From positions 41,443-105,442 of the forward strand of contig DUCN01000042.1 of NCBI GenBank assembly GCA_012959805.1: 64,000 nucleotides of DNA, written 5' to 3'. Below the pieces are notes generated by a model that ran no database searches, was not told where the DNA came from, and worked only from the letters and a program-made list of their open reading frames with translations. Source of the stretch: Myxococcales bacterium (GTDB lineage Bacteria > Myxococcota_A > UBA9160 > UBA4427). The position numbers were made by a program, and so were the translations under genes. Each line of letters opens with the position of its first letter. Position 1 is the first letter of the stretch. Shown here piece by piece: positions 52,101 to 62,005 of this stretch.

Positions 52101-53369
52101 TCAGGGCGTCGGATCCGACGCCGGCCGTGGAGTTCGCGACCCACCTCGAATCGACTGAGGTGTACTTGCCTTGGCCCTGGCTTCGCGACTAAGCGGAGAC
52201 GTCTCAAGCCAGAGCTCAGCCGCCTTCTCGTCGAGTTCGAGCCAGCGGCGCACAATCCGAATCAGCGCGTCTTCCCGGTCCTGGGCGTCCGTAAAAACGC
52301 CCATCCAATCGAGAGCCGACTCGGGCTCTCTCCGAGTATGAACGGAGATCGCCATGCGAGCCAATGGCAGAAACCAGCTCTGGTCTCCGTATTTCGCGAG
52401 TGCCTCATCCGCCCAGCCGAGGGCGTCGTCGCGGTCGGCCCGCAGCCATGCGCGAAATGCGAGACGAGCGGATCGGCCTCGATCCACCTGATTGGCATCC
52501 ACGGCTCCTTCGAGCCAGCGCACGGCTCGTTCCCCCAGACCCAGAAGGCCCAGCCGATCGGCAAGCCGCGAGCGCATCGAGTCTCCGTAGGGTTCGTCGC
52601 AGTGAAGATCACAATAGGCAATGGCCGCCTCCACATCCGCGGAGGCCATTGCCATGACGCCCTTTCGATGGACGTGCGTGATGATGACCGGTTCCAGGTC
52701 CGTGCGATCGCGCATGGAGTCGACCCAGTCTGCGACACCCTGAGCGCCCTTGTCGGCACCGAGTTCCTCCGCGTAGTTGGCGAGGAGTTGCTGACCCGCA
52801 CGAGACGGGTCAGAGCCAATAACGAACTCCGAAAGCCCGGGAACGCCCGATTCGTACCATCCCCTCACCAGAGCGCGTCGAACCGCGGGCTCTTTGGTTC
52901 CGACGGCAGCGAGCGCCGCGTGCGGATCCGACGACGCCCATTCGAGAATCACATCCGCGCGCAAGGATTCGGCCATCGGCGACCCGACGACTAGGGCACG
53001 AGCCATCGCCGCCTCCGGGTCGAGCCGGCTCCAGGCGTTCCACAGGATCAGGTCGTCGATCGAGCGATGGCGTCGGTAGCGCGTGGTCAGGATCTCGCCA
53101 ATTGCTGCCGCATCCGCAGCTCCCAGCGTCGTCATGAACTGGGCAATCGCCGCAGTGCGTTCCAGCGAATCTTCGATCTCGAGTAGCCCCGCCCAGTGTT
53201 CCCCGACAGCAACGCCGACGTCGCGCTCGGCGATCGAATCGCCTTCGACCGGCGAGCAGCCGGTGAGCGTGAGAATGAGAATGAGAATGAATCGCCAACA
53301 GACGGCTCTCAGACGGCCCGCCAAGCGGTGGTTCTCGATCGAGGGGGCTGGTGGACTCGTATTCACCAT
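52101..53369 (-). CDS. Helical-repeat lipoprotein of unknown function
   Basis: A 422-residue predicted lipoprotein. A signal segment ends in LTLTGCSPVEGD (lipobox Cys about residue 42). The remainder is helical with a TPR/HEAT-like pattern: LILWNAWSRLDPEAAMARAL, EWASSDPHAALAAVGTKEPA and LLGLGERAVRWLEGAVDANQ. ATG 53369 is chosen because AGGAAG lies upstream; a 49-codon extension is unlikely. It has no recognisable catalytic motif. The plus-strand sequence GAGAAT, tandemly repeated in the signal region, gives the ILILIL stretch. Confidence 0.55.
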   Translation of the reverse strand: MVNTSPPAPSIENHRLAGRLRAVCWRFILILILTLTGCSPVEGDSIAERDVGVAVGEHWAGLLEIEDSLERTAAIAQFMTTLGAADAAAIGEILTTRYRRHRSIDDLILWNAWSRLDPEAAMARALVVGSPMAESLRADVILEWASSDPHAALAAVGTKEPAVRRALVRGWYESGVPGLSEFVIGSDPSRAGQQLLANYAEELGADKGAQGVADWVDSMRDRTDLEPVIITHVHRKGVMAMASADVEAAIAYCDLHCDEPYGDSMRSRLADRLGLLGLGERAVRWLEGAVDANQVDRGRSARLAFRAWLRADRDDALGWADEALAKYGDQSWFLPLARMAISVHTRREPESALDWMGVFTDAQDREDALIRIVRRWLELDEKAAELWLETSPLSREARAKASTPQSIRGGSRTPRPASDPTP

Positions 53370-53632
53370 CAAGGCTTCCTGCGTCGACACTGGGCGATCT
53401 CCTGAGCGATGCGTCGCGTGGCGCGTGTAGCCCCCACACCCGACGCGCTCGTAGCTAACGGGCGGCGCCTCCAGCCTGGTTGCGGGACGAACTCGACGAC
53501 CCTGCCCTTCTCTCATTCACAATGAACTGAGAGAAAGTTTCGGCACCCACCGAATCTGTGGTTTTAGCAAACGGAACGGCGGGAACAAGCGCAGCGTGCC
53601 GGCAGGCTCGGGCTGCGCCTACTGAAAGGAAA

Positions 53633-53669
53633 ACGGAGACCAACCCCCTTTGCAAGGGCCAGTCTCCGT
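53633..53669 (-). terminator. Probable rho-independent terminator of the PEP-CTERM gene
   Basis: ACGGAGAC at 53633-53640 and GTCTCCGT at 53662-53669 are perfect 8-base inverted arms. The inner sequence CCCTT-TGC-AAGGG (53646-53658) adds a second stem, and on the minus strand a T-rich stretch follows (GTTTTCCTTTC). It lies about 93 bases after the stop of the PEP-CTERM gene (53762), as expected for its terminator. Confidence 0.6.
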
Positions 53670-53761
53670 ATTCATGTTAGGCGCTTTCACGCCGCGCTAT
53701 CAGACTCTCACTCCCGCACAACGCAACTCGCGGCTGCGCGGCGGGAGCACTGACCCCGCGA

Positions 53762-55129
53762 TTAGATGCGGCGTCGCGAAAGCCCCGCCAGCGCGACAAC
53801 GCACGCGAACAGTCCAACGGCCATCCCCGGTTCCGGCACCAACAGGGTGAGCATCGTGCGGCTCGTCCCCGCCCCCGAAAGGTTGCGGAAGGACACGCTG
53901 CCCGAAACCAGCGAGACGTAGCCGTTGCCACCTGTGTCTCGATGATCCGAGCCCGTATTGCTCCAGGTCGACGGGAGCACATTGGTGTCCAGGGGAACCA
54001 TCTGGACGGTGACCATGCCTGTCGTGAGCGGCCCGCCCCAGGACGTGGACGTCTGGACGAGGCCCATGCCGGTTCCCGGTCCGCCTAGCGAGACGGGGTT
54101 GGTTGTGACCATGACGGTCGAGGTGTTAATCGGCTTTCCATTTGTCGTCAAGAATGCCGAGACCAAATTACCGGGAACCGCCTGGGTGCCAAATCGCTGA
54201 AGAACCGCACCAAAGGGGGCACCCCAAACGGCCGGCTCGATCAGATTCTGTGGCAATGTCGGATAGACCTTCTTGATGGAGGTCATGGCCATGTCGGCGG
54301 CCGTGTAGGGGGCAATGAAGTTGTTGAAGTTGATGCGGCCGAGCCAGTTGTTCGTTGTCGAAACCGCGGTCCGCCTGACCTGTCGCTGAGAGGCCGCACC
54401 ACCGAATTGATTCGATGTCCGCGTGTAGCGCATGAGGGCGGGGGCAACCTGCATCCCGGTTAAGCCACTCGCCGTGAACGGCGTGAAGTTTGTACAGCCA
54501 CCCGACCAGGTCCCGGGGATGGTTGCAGGCACGATCGCGCCGGCGCAGTTTGTGAGCGTCGCCGCACCCGGGCGACCACCGGCCGAGAGCTGTGCGGGGC
54601 CGCCGATCACAGTTGCGAGAGGGTTGAGCGACGTAAGGTTGGTCGGAAACGTTCGGGCGTCACCCGGAAAAGACTGGCCAATATTCGTCGACACACCCAT
54701 CAAAGCCGCAACGAAACCGTTGAGCGGTACCTGGACGAGGACGGGCGTCGTGTAATAGCCGGTTTTGGACATCGTTGTGGTGGTTCCGGCGCTTCCGTAG
54801 CTCAGCTGACCGATTGGAATGCTGAACGACCTCGGTGTCAAGGGTCCCGTTGGTTGACCCGACGGCACATTGATCTGGGCGTTGGGCTTCGGGCGGATGG
54901 CGCCATGGGCCGTGTTGGCAAAGTCGAGCTGTCCGGCCGGCCCCGACCCAGGGGACACCGTCGGTACCTGAGGAATAATGAACCCGCCGCCGATCAACGT
55001 GCGGAGACTTCCGCCGACGATCGGGCAGCTGCCGCCGTCACATGCCGCCTGCGCGCTGAGCGGAACGAGTAACATTCCGACCACCGTTAGCGCTGAAACG
55101 AGCATGATCTTGTTTCGTAAGAAAATCAT
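53762..55129 (-). CDS. PEP-CTERM sorting domain-containing protein
   Basis: A 455-residue secreted protein. The N-terminus has a signal peptide (MLVSALTVVGMLLVPLSAQA). The C-terminal 24 residues are a PEP-CTERM signal: LVPEPGMAVGLFACVVALAG followed by LSRRRI, i.e. VPEPG, a hydrophobic segment and a basic tail. The middle is low-complexity, Gly/Thr/Pro-rich, with four Cys. Exosortases process such proteins at the cell envelope, and an exosortase H-like gene is at 13030. ATG 55129 follows AGGAG. The gene sits between a hairpin and a terminator, apparently as a single transcription unit. Confidence 0.85.
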   Translation of the reverse strand: MIFLRNKIMLVSALTVVGMLLVPLSAQAACDGGSCPIVGGSLRTLIGGGFIIPQVPTVSPGSGPAGQLDFANTAHGAIRPKPNAQINVPSGQPTGPLTPRSFSIPIGQLSYGSAGTTTTMSKTGYYTTPVLVQVPLNGFVAALMGVSTNIGQSFPGDARTFPTNLTSLNPLATVIGGPAQLSAGGRPGAATLTNCAGAIVPATIPGTWSGGCTNFTPFTASGLTGMQVAPALMRYTRTSNQFGGAASQRQVRRTAVSTTNNWLGRINFNNFIAPYTAADMAMTSIKKVYPTLPQNLIEPAVWGAPFGAVLQRFGTQAVPGNLVSAFLTTNGKPINTSTVMVTTNPVSLGGPGTGMGLVQTSTSWGGPLTTGMVTVQMVPLDTNVLPSTWSNTGSDHRDTGGNGYVSLVSGSVSFRNLSGAGTSRTMLTLLVPEPGMAVGLFACVVALAGLSRRRI

Positions 55130-55227
55130 CTCTCTGAACTCCTTTTGGATGTGACTATTCGCACCACTGGACAATTCTGCACCGATTGGGAACAGGACAC
55201 CTGAGAATTTAGACACAGAGTACAATA

Positions 55228-55251
55228 ATCCCCTTGGGGCATCAAGGGGAT
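55228..55251 (-). terminator. Hairpin between TonB receptor and PEP-CTERM genes
   Basis: ATCCCCTT and AAGGGGAT form an 8-base stem with an 8-base loop. On the minus strand it lies 105 bases after the TonB-receptor stop and 100 bases before the PEP-CTERM start, with only a weak T stretch after it. It may terminate the receptor transcript or act as a leader element of the PEP-CTERM gene. Confidence 0.4.
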
Positions 55252-55355
55252 ATTGACATACTCAATAATTTAGGCCGCGAATCGCTGGATCGCGAGAATG
55301 CTCGGGCCCGTCGGCGCCGTCTTCTCCAGGGGCCGCACGCTGGGAGTGCTGGCGA

Positions 55356-58043
55356 TCAGAAATCGATGCGCACGCTCACACCGTAGGTCCGCGGCTCACC
55401 AATGAAGTGGATCGTCGTGTCCAGAAAGGTATTGAGGTCGGCCGAGAAGTTCCGATAGGCCTCATTCTCCAGGTTGCGCACCCAGCCCGACACGACGATG
55501 CCGGAGTCGCGCGGCGAGTAGTCGATTCCAATATTGTGAATCCAATACGCCTTCTCCCCGACCATGAAATCACTGAGGACCTGCTCTTCGTTTGTGTTGG
55601 GGACCCCGCCGCCCTCGCTCGAATCGAAAAAGGTGTCGTCAGTCCATGAGCCGTTGTATCGGAAGGTCAGACCACCGAATTGGCGCAGATCCACGTGCTG
55701 GCTCGCGATGATGCTGACGCTGAACTGAGGAGAGTTGAGCAGGCGATTGCCGGTGTTGATGATTGCCTTCTCGGAGATCTGCTGGACTCCGTTGCCGTCC
55801 CGTGCCGAGGTGAGCTGGAACTGGGCAAAATCGAGGAATTGACTCTCGAGCCACCCGAAATTCACCCGAAGGATCGTGCCATCGATGGGCTCGATGACCG
55901 TCTCGAGTTCCGCGCCGTAGACCTCCGCTGAATTCGCGTTGATCGTGACGAATTCAGGCTGCGGGGAAAGATTGCTCTCGACCGTGAAAATCTGATAGTT
56001 GTAATAATCGTAGTAGAACAAAGCACCGGACACCCGGAGGCGCCCTTCGAAAGCGCTCACGTCCCAGCCGAACTCGAAGGCGTCGATCCGTTCGGGATCC
56101 GCGAAGGTCAGTCCCTTGTTGGGATTGCTGGTGGCGTTGTAGCTTCCGGCCTTCCAACCCCGGTTGTAAGAGAGGTAGAACGATACCTCTTCCGTCGGCG
56201 CGTAGCGGAGCCTCGCCGTTCCCGTCGGAGAGTCGAATGAAACGTCTTCCTTCGCGAAAATGGGCGGGGTGAAAGGCTTCAGTGAATAGTCGATCTTTTT
56301 GCGTTCGTAGTTCCAGCGCGCACCGGCATCGATTGCCCACGTCTCCGACAACTCCAAGGTTCCCTGAACATATGCGGACAGAGCGAGGACGTTCTGAGTA
56401 AATTCGCGCGTGGAATCCCCGCCCAGGTTACCGGGCGAATTGAACGCAACGCTGAACACCTCGACTTCGTCCGCGACAAAGAGACCACCCACCTCCCAAT
56501 CCATCGGCGCTGCCGTATCGACCTCCCCCAGCAAACGCAGTTCCTGCGAAATCTGATGGCCTCGGTCCTTTGATTTCTGCTCGAACGCAACGTCGGGCGT
56601 GAAGTCGAGATCCGAGTCGTTCGATCGTTTCCAATGCTCGAAGCCCGTGATGGTATTGAGCTGCAGCGTGTCACTGAGAGCGAGCTCGCCACGCAAGGCA
56701 AATCCGTACGTATCGTTCGTCGTCTTGCCGACTCGATTGACGCCCACCGAGAACGGATCTTGATCCAGATCTTCGAGTTCTCTCCCGAGCTGAAGACGCG
56801 CCTCCAGATTCACTCCGCGCAATGCAGCTCGTCGCACCGGGTCCCTCACCGGTCGGTCCGTGCAGTCCGCCCCGCATCTGGCTAAGCCGGCTGCTTTGAG
56901 CACTGCAAGACGATTGATGATGTCTCGATCCGCGTAGCTCGTCCCCCCGGCGGAGTTGAGCGGCCCGCTTCCGACGATCTGATCCGCTGGCCGGTTGCCC
57001 GCGACATCAAATTGAACCTGCTGGATGCCGATCTGCTGACCGACGTGCGAATCATCATCGACCTCCGAATAGTGTAGATTCAAGGACCAATCGGTCTCGA
57101 TAGGCAGATCGGGCGTGAGCCTGAAGATCGTCCGAATCGCCCAGTTCGATCGATCGTTGATCCTGCTCGGCAGCCCCGGAGCAATGTCGGACGGACGCCC
57201 CTGGCCCCTGACCCTCTCTCCGCACAGCGATGCGCCGCCCATGGTGTTTGGATCATTCGGTGACGCGTTGCTGTTGCCGCTGCCGACACGCACCGGTCGA
57301 TCGGCAAAGGCTGGCAGATTTCCACATTGATTCTTCATCCAACCACCGCGCTGCGTGAACCCAAATGCCGTCCGCATGCTGACCAAGTCGTCGATCAACG
57401 GCATTTCGAAAGCACCCTCGAATTCGACGAGGTCGTAGTTGCCTAATGAGCTGGAGAGGTAGGCATTGAATTCACCGGTCGGCTGACGCGGGAAGATTTT
57501 GATCGCGCCCGCCGAGGCGTTTCGATAGGGACCCGTGCCCTGTGGTCCACGCAGTACGACGACCTCCTGAACATCGAAGATCCGGCCGAGCAAGATCGCC
57601 GGCGAACCCCGCGGCACGTCATCTTGATAGACGGAGATGGCACCGGTTGCCAACGCGCTGAAGTCATTCAGCCCCACACCGCGAATGAACAGGGTGGGCG
57701 ACGTAGTCCCGGCAGTCACGATCTCGAGATTGGGAGTGTAGTCGGAAAGATCGGCGATATTCTCGACTCCGAGCGCCTCGAGTGTGCCCGCGTCGAATGC
57801 GGTCACCGACGCCTGACCGGAGAGCAACTCGGAGAGTCCGCGCTCGCCCATCACCAGCATCTCCTCGACGCCGGCCCAAGGGTCGGAAGCGTTCGAACTG
57901 GCCTTGGTGGGTGCCTGCGCCCAGGCCGAACCTGAAGCGAGGCCGAATAGGATGGCGATGGCAATCGCAACGATCGATGCGGGTGCGAGCGGGGATCCCC
58001 ACGAACGCGTCTCGCGCCGGCTCGCATAAGAAGTCAAATCCAT
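55356..58043 (-). CDS. TonB-dependent receptor
   Basis: An 895-residue outer-membrane TonB-dependent receptor. A signal peptide (ASIVAIAIAILFGLASGSAWA) precedes the plug domain, which contains LSDYTPNLEIVTAGTTSPTL, FIRGVGLNDFSALATGAISV and VVVLRGPQGTGPYRNASAGA. The barrel ends in YGVSVRIDF with the usual terminal Phe. The TonB box is probably the EEMLVMGERG region. This type imports siderophores, vitamins or large organic molecules; in this genomic setting a hydrophobic substrate is possible. The start at 58043 is preferred because a longer form contains no better ribosome-binding site. Confidence 0.85.
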   Translation of the reverse strand: MDLTSYASRRETRSWGSPLAPASIVAIAIAILFGLASGSAWAQAPTKASSNASDPWAGVEEMLVMGERGLSELLSGQASVTAFDAGTLEALGVENIADLSDYTPNLEIVTAGTTSPTLFIRGVGLNDFSALATGAISVYQDDVPRGSPAILLGRIFDVQEVVVLRGPQGTGPYRNASAGAIKIFPRQPTGEFNAYLSSSLGNYDLVEFEGAFEMPLIDDLVSMRTAFGFTQRGGWMKNQCGNLPAFADRPVRVGSGNSNASPNDPNTMGGASLCGERVRGQGRPSDIAPGLPSRINDRSNWAIRTIFRLTPDLPIETDWSLNLHYSEVDDDSHVGQQIGIQQVQFDVAGNRPADQIVGSGPLNSAGGTSYADRDIINRLAVLKAAGLARCGADCTDRPVRDPVRRAALRGVNLEARLQLGRELEDLDQDPFSVGVNRVGKTTNDTYGFALRGELALSDTLQLNTITGFEHWKRSNDSDLDFTPDVAFEQKSKDRGHQISQELRLLGEVDTAAPMDWEVGGLFVADEVEVFSVAFNSPGNLGGDSTREFTQNVLALSAYVQGTLELSETWAIDAGARWNYERKKIDYSLKPFTPPIFAKEDVSFDSPTGTARLRYAPTEEVSFYLSYNRGWKAGSYNATSNPNKGLTFADPERIDAFEFGWDVSAFEGRLRVSGALFYYDYYNYQIFTVESNLSPQPEFVTINANSAEVYGAELETVIEPIDGTILRVNFGWLESQFLDFAQFQLTSARDGNGVQQISEKAIINTGNRLLNSPQFSVSIIASQHVDLRQFGGLTFRYNGSWTDDTFFDSSEGGGVPNTNEEQVLSDFMVGEKAYWIHNIGIDYSPRDSGIVVSGWVRNLENEAYRNFSADLNTFLDTTIHFIGEPRTYGVSVRIDF

Positions 58044-58304
58044 CGTCGCATGGGTCTCCAGTGAATTGGCGATACCTAGTGACAAATGACGGTGCCCAGC
58101 ATTGCTTGATCGAAGCCGAGTCTCAGCACACCTTGATGCACCCTGAACGAGAGTGATTGATCCCATAAGTAGTCAACGAAATAATGGTCCGAATTGCGAC
58201 AATCGGGGATCCGGGAAATTGGGACGTGCCTCCTCCGGCGTGAACTCTCAAGTCTCCACATATCGCCACTTACCGATTAGTAGGACATGGTCTAGATTCG
58301 CGCG

Positions 58305-59246
58305 GTGATCAGATTTTACAACCCCCTCTCGTCATCTTCTCGATTCTTGAAGATCGCGATGTTCGTCTGGTTCGTCGGCCAGATAACATCCGCTCCTCTC
58401 GCCCGAGCCGATGAAGCCGATCGGCGATGGAATCTAGCCGGGTGGACACCTTCGCTGTCCTTGGCGCTGGGCGTTCACGCCGCGCCCGTTTCAGGCTTTG
58501 TGAACGCGACCAAGGAGGGAATCGGGGCGGCCGAGGAAAACATTCGACTGCCTGAGGATGATCGCAACATCGCCATCACACCGATCTCGCGCATCTCGCT
58601 GGGCCTTGAGACGCCCGAACTTCCTGGTCGCATCCGTCTATTCGGCACCGTGGATTATTTCGTGGCTTTTCCGCCGGACCTGAAGATCGCCACGGAGAGC
58701 AGTCCAACCGGCTTCTTCGTTCCCCCTGGATTCCAGAACCCGCCCGTAGCGGCGATCGAAGGACAGGGAAGCCAAACATCACTCAAGATGAATCGAAGCG
58801 CGTACGGAGTCACGGGCGGAATATCGATTCCGGTCTCGATAGGCGACTTTCGATTCCACGTGAAGCCCGGCGTATCCTGGATGGAACAGGAATGGAAAAT
58901 CCGTGGCGTGATGATCCATGCGGAAACGAGCGTCTTCGATCCCGACGGCCGGAATTTTCGCGGCGTCGTACTGCGTGGCCGCGGCAAGCTCCGATCGTCC
59001 GGCGTCGGTCCTTATCTCGCAATCGAAACGGAACCCGATCCATGGGGTCCCGTGCTCGTGAGTGCCTTTTTCGATGCGGCCTACTATCGAACGCTTGGCG
59101 ATCGCGACGAGGAGATCACCGAATCAACGACGCTTTCGGGGGACTTTCTTCCGACGGAGACCTATACGGCGCGCTGGGGTCTTGGCCTCGACAAGTATTT
59201 CTGGCGGGCGGGCATCGGCATCCGCGTGTTCCTCGCCGTAGACTGA
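58305..59246 (+). CDS. Predicted outer-membrane protein of unknown family
   Basis: A 313-residue exported protein. A signal peptide (FLKIAMFVWFVGQITSAPLA, cleavage near ARA-DEA) is followed by beta-rich segments alternating hydrophobic and polar residues, e.g. LSLALGVHAAPVSGFVNATK, ISLGLETPELPGRIRLFGTV, FRFHVKPGVSWMEQEWKIRG and TARWGLGLDKYFWRAGIGIR. This suggests a small outer-membrane barrel. The start is GTG 58305; it has no strong ribosome-binding site. It is divergent from the TonB receptor gene across 261 bases, so the two may be co-regulated. I do not recognise the family. Confidence 0.6.
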   Translation: MIRFYNPLSSSSRFLKIAMFVWFVGQITSAPLARADEADRRWNLAGWTPSLSLALGVHAAPVSGFVNATKEGIGAAEENIRLPEDDRNIAITPISRISLGLETPELPGRIRLFGTVDYFVAFPPDLKIATESSPTGFFVPPGFQNPPVAAIEGQGSQTSLKMNRSAYGVTGGISIPVSIGDFRFHVKPGVSWMEQEWKIRGVMIHAETSVFDPDGRNFRGVVLRGRGKLRSSGVGPYLAIETEPDPWGPVLVSAFFDAAYYRTLGDRDEEITESTTLSGDFLPTETYTARWGLGLDKYFWRAGIGIRVFLAVD

Positions 59247-59356
59247 CACGGCGACGGCGGCGCGCGGCCGGCAGGAAATCCAATCGGAATCGGTCGAAAT
59301 TCGAGGCATCGCTGAAGCCGCGTTGCGATGTCGGGTTACGCTCTCCGATCGCGAAC

Positions 59357-60886
59357 TCAGTTGGATTCCCAATACGGAGCGCGCAACTTCCGCTTATTGA
59401 TCTTCCCCATCGAGTTTCGCCCGAGATCATCCACGATCTCCACCGAACGCGGGCACTTGAAAGTCGAAAGCTGTTCGCGAACCCAAGCAATGATCTCCGC
59501 CCCGTCCGGCGGATTCGTCGGATCCTCAGGAATCACCAGCGCCTTCAGCTCCTCGCCCATCTCTTCGTTCGGCACGCCGATACAAGCGACGTCCGCGATG
59601 CCCGGATGATTGATCAGCACGTTCTCCGCCTCGGCGGGGTAGAGATTGACTCCACCAGACAGGACCATGTCGCTGAACCGATCTGTGATGAAGACATATC
59701 CATCATCGTCGAGGTAGCCAATTTCGCCGAGGGTAAACACACCAGGCCGAAGATGAGCGGCCGCCGACTTTTCCGGATCGTTGTGATAAACGACTCCGCG
59801 CCCGGTTGCGTCCTTGAAGTAGAGCCTGCCTTCCGTGTTAGGCGGAAGCTCCTTTCCTTCATCGTCGACGACGAGCGCTTCGAAGGGATGGACCGCACGC
59901 CCGACCGAACCCGGATGTTCGAGCCACTCCGGCGAAGTAATCGAGCAGGTCGTGCCGACCTCGCTCGCCCCATAGGCTTCTGCCATCACGGGGCCCCACC
60001 ATTCGATCATGGCGCGTTTCACGTCGACTGGGCAGGCCGCCCCCGTATGCGCAACCCATTTGAGACTCGACAGATCGTATTGGTTGCGCGTCTGTTCGGG
60101 TAGCGCGAGCAGACGCACGAAATGCGTCGGCACGAGAACGCTCGATGCGATCCCGTAATCCTGGATCGCGCGCAGCGTCGTCTCCGCGTCGAAGCGACCG
60201 AGGATCACGACCGGCACCCCGGCAACAAGTGTGCGTGAACCGGAGAGTGGGCCGGTATGGTAGAGCGGCCCGATCACGCCATGGGTGCCAAATGTTGCAA
60301 AGAGCCCCTTCGCAACACTTTCGAGATGCTCGCCAACCGTATCCCCGGCCGCGAACATCGTCGGCGGAAGATTCGTCCCCTTCGGTCGACCCGTCGTCCC
60401 GGACGTATAGAGAAGATTCGGTCGAGGCGCGTGGTCCATCGGTGGATCATCGCTGGAGGCCTCAGCGATCCACTCCGGCCAGGACTTCACACCTTCGAAC
60501 GCCTCACAACGCCAACCGATCACGGTTTCGACACCCGCCTCTCGTGCCGCCTCGATGCCGCGCTCCGCTGTTTCGGGACCGACGAAAAGGACACGCGTGT
60601 CCGAATCTTCGAGGATGTAGGCAACCTCTTCTGCGGTCAGATGAAAATTCACCGGCACCGAGGAGGCACCACCAATCAATCCACCCATGTGAGCGATCGC
60701 GGTCTCGACGGCGTTCTCGGCGAATACTGCAATCCGATGGGCTGGACCGAGATCGGCGGCGAGAAGTCCATTCGCAGTCCGGTTCAAAGCATCATCGAGT
60801 TCGGCCCAGGAGAGCGTTCGCTCGGGATCGCGCAGCGCAACTTCTTCGGGTTTTTCGACGGCGAGCTTCTTGGCAAAGGCGACCAT
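59357..60886 (-). CDS. Acyl-CoA synthetase (AMP-forming ligase)
   Basis: A 509-residue ANL-superfamily ligase. The P-loop is LLYTSGTTGRPKGTNLPPTM, followed by AEAYGASEVGTTCSITSPEW and GEIGYLDDDGYVFITDRFSD, with the C-terminal lysine segment DLGRNSMGKINKRKLR. It activates a fatty, steroid or aromatic acid to its CoA ester. It stands alone on the minus strand, 175 bases divergent from an F420-type oxidoreductase gene. Length is normal for the family; substrate specificity is unknown. Confidence 0.9.
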   Translation of the reverse strand: MVAFAKKLAVEKPEEVALRDPERTLSWAELDDALNRTANGLLAADLGPAHRIAVFAENAVETAIAHMGGLIGGASSVPVNFHLTAEEVAYILEDSDTRVLFVGPETAERGIEAAREAGVETVIGWRCEAFEGVKSWPEWIAEASSDDPPMDHAPRPNLLYTSGTTGRPKGTNLPPTMFAAGDTVGEHLESVAKGLFATFGTHGVIGPLYHTGPLSGSRTLVAGVPVVILGRFDAETTLRAIQDYGIASSVLVPTHFVRLLALPEQTRNQYDLSSLKWVAHTGAACPVDVKRAMIEWWGPVMAEAYGASEVGTTCSITSPEWLEHPGSVGRAVHPFEALVVDDEGKELPPNTEGRLYFKDATGRGVVYHNDPEKSAAAHLRPGVFTLGEIGYLDDDGYVFITDRFSDMVLSGGVNLYPAEAENVLINHPGIADVACIGVPNEEMGEELKALVIPEDPTNPPDGAEIIAWVREQLSTFKCPRSVEIVDDLGRNSMGKINKRKLRAPYWESN

Positions 60887-61061
60887 ATGGATTTCCTGTC
60901 ATTGGCGCGAGGGACGGACTCGCGGAAGATCCGGCTGGATCCGTACGAATATAGAAGAAAGAATCGATTGCCTGGGGCAGCGGTTGATCTTGACACATGG
61001 TTCAATTTAACGCGAGGCGGCTCGACCGGTTCCCAACCCTCGGCCGGGCCAGGGAGAGAAC

Positions 61062-61964
61062 ATGAAGATTGGAATCGTCTACCCACAGACCGAGTTGCGA
61101 GGCCGCCCGGAGGCCATTGGCCAGATCGGTCTTTCCGCAGAAGAACTCGGCTTCAACCATATCCTCTTCTACGACCACGTCGTGGGTGCCGTCCATGCCG
61201 GACGCGAACCGAAGCTGCAGGGGCCGTACACGGAAGCGGACCCATTCCACGATCCATTCGTCGCCCTTGGCTACCTGGCCGGCATCACCGAACGAATCGA
61301 ATTGGTGTCCGGCGTGCTGATCCTGCCACAGCGACAGACCGTCCTGGTCGCGCAACAAGCGAGCGACGTCGACCTGCTCTCCGGCGAGAGACTTCGGCTC
61401 GGCGTCGGCACGGGTTGGAACTACGTTGAATACGATGCGCTCGGGCAGGACTTCGCAAGTCGTGGCGCACGGATGACCGAGCAGATCGAATTCATGCGCG
61501 CACTCTGGACGAACGATCTCCTGACATTCAAAGGCCAATTCGATTCGATCGACCGGGGCAATATCAATCCCCGACCGAAGCGATCGATTCCGATCTGGGT
61601 CGGAGGTTTCTCTGAACCCGCTTTTCGTCGCGGCGGCAAACTCGGCGATGGCTTCATCTTTGCGGGTCCAACCGACTCGGTCGCAGGACAGATCACAGGC
61701 GTCCTCGACGCCTGGAAACGAGTTCAAGAACACCTCACGGACAACGAGCGCACGACACAGGGATTCGGGGCCGACTACGTCATGCTCGCTTCACTCGGAG
61801 TCGAAGCGACGGCCGACACAATCAAGCGTTGGCAGGACGCCGGAGGGACCCACGCGTCGGTTGTCACAATGGGGATGGGCCTCGAAACAACGGAAGCCCA
61901 CCTTGACTATATGGCGAATGTGGCGGCCAAGGTCGGACTCTCGTCCCAAGCACCCTCCTCCTAG
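61062..61964 (+). CDS. LLM-class F420-dependent oxidoreductase
   Basis: A 300-residue luciferase-like protein of the TIGR03619 type. It begins MKIGIVYPQTELRGRPEAIG and contains FNHILFYDHVVGAVHAGREP, RIELVSGVLILPQRQTVLVA and GERLRLGVGTGWNYVEYDAL, which are typical of F420-dependent enzymes. If so, the host must make F420. The substrate is unknown. It is followed after 41 bases by an MDR reductase gene. Confidence 0.8.
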   Translation: MKIGIVYPQTELRGRPEAIGQIGLSAEELGFNHILFYDHVVGAVHAGREPKLQGPYTEADPFHDPFVALGYLAGITERIELVSGVLILPQRQTVLVAQQASDVDLLSGERLRLGVGTGWNYVEYDALGQDFASRGARMTEQIEFMRALWTNDLLTFKGQFDSIDRGNINPRPKRSIPIWVGGFSEPAFRRGGKLGDGFIFAGPTDSVAGQITGVLDAWKRVQEHLTDNERTTQGFGADYVMLASLGVEATADTIKRWQDAGGTHASVVTMGMGLETTEAHLDYMANVAAKVGLSSQAPSS

Positions 61965-62005
61965 AGCGATATGCTGTCCGACCTTCACCAAAGAGGAGTC
62001 CCACG

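Noticed and set aside
53270-53296. Short GAGAAT tandem repeat
   Set aside because: It encodes the hydrophobic core of a lipoprotein signal. It might slip, but a 6-base unit would not shift the frame, so it is not a convincing phase-variation switch.
58892-60103. 403-codon plus-strand open frame overlapping an outer-membrane gene and the acyl-CoA ligase
   Set aside because: It crosses two real genes on different strands and has no protein-like motifs.
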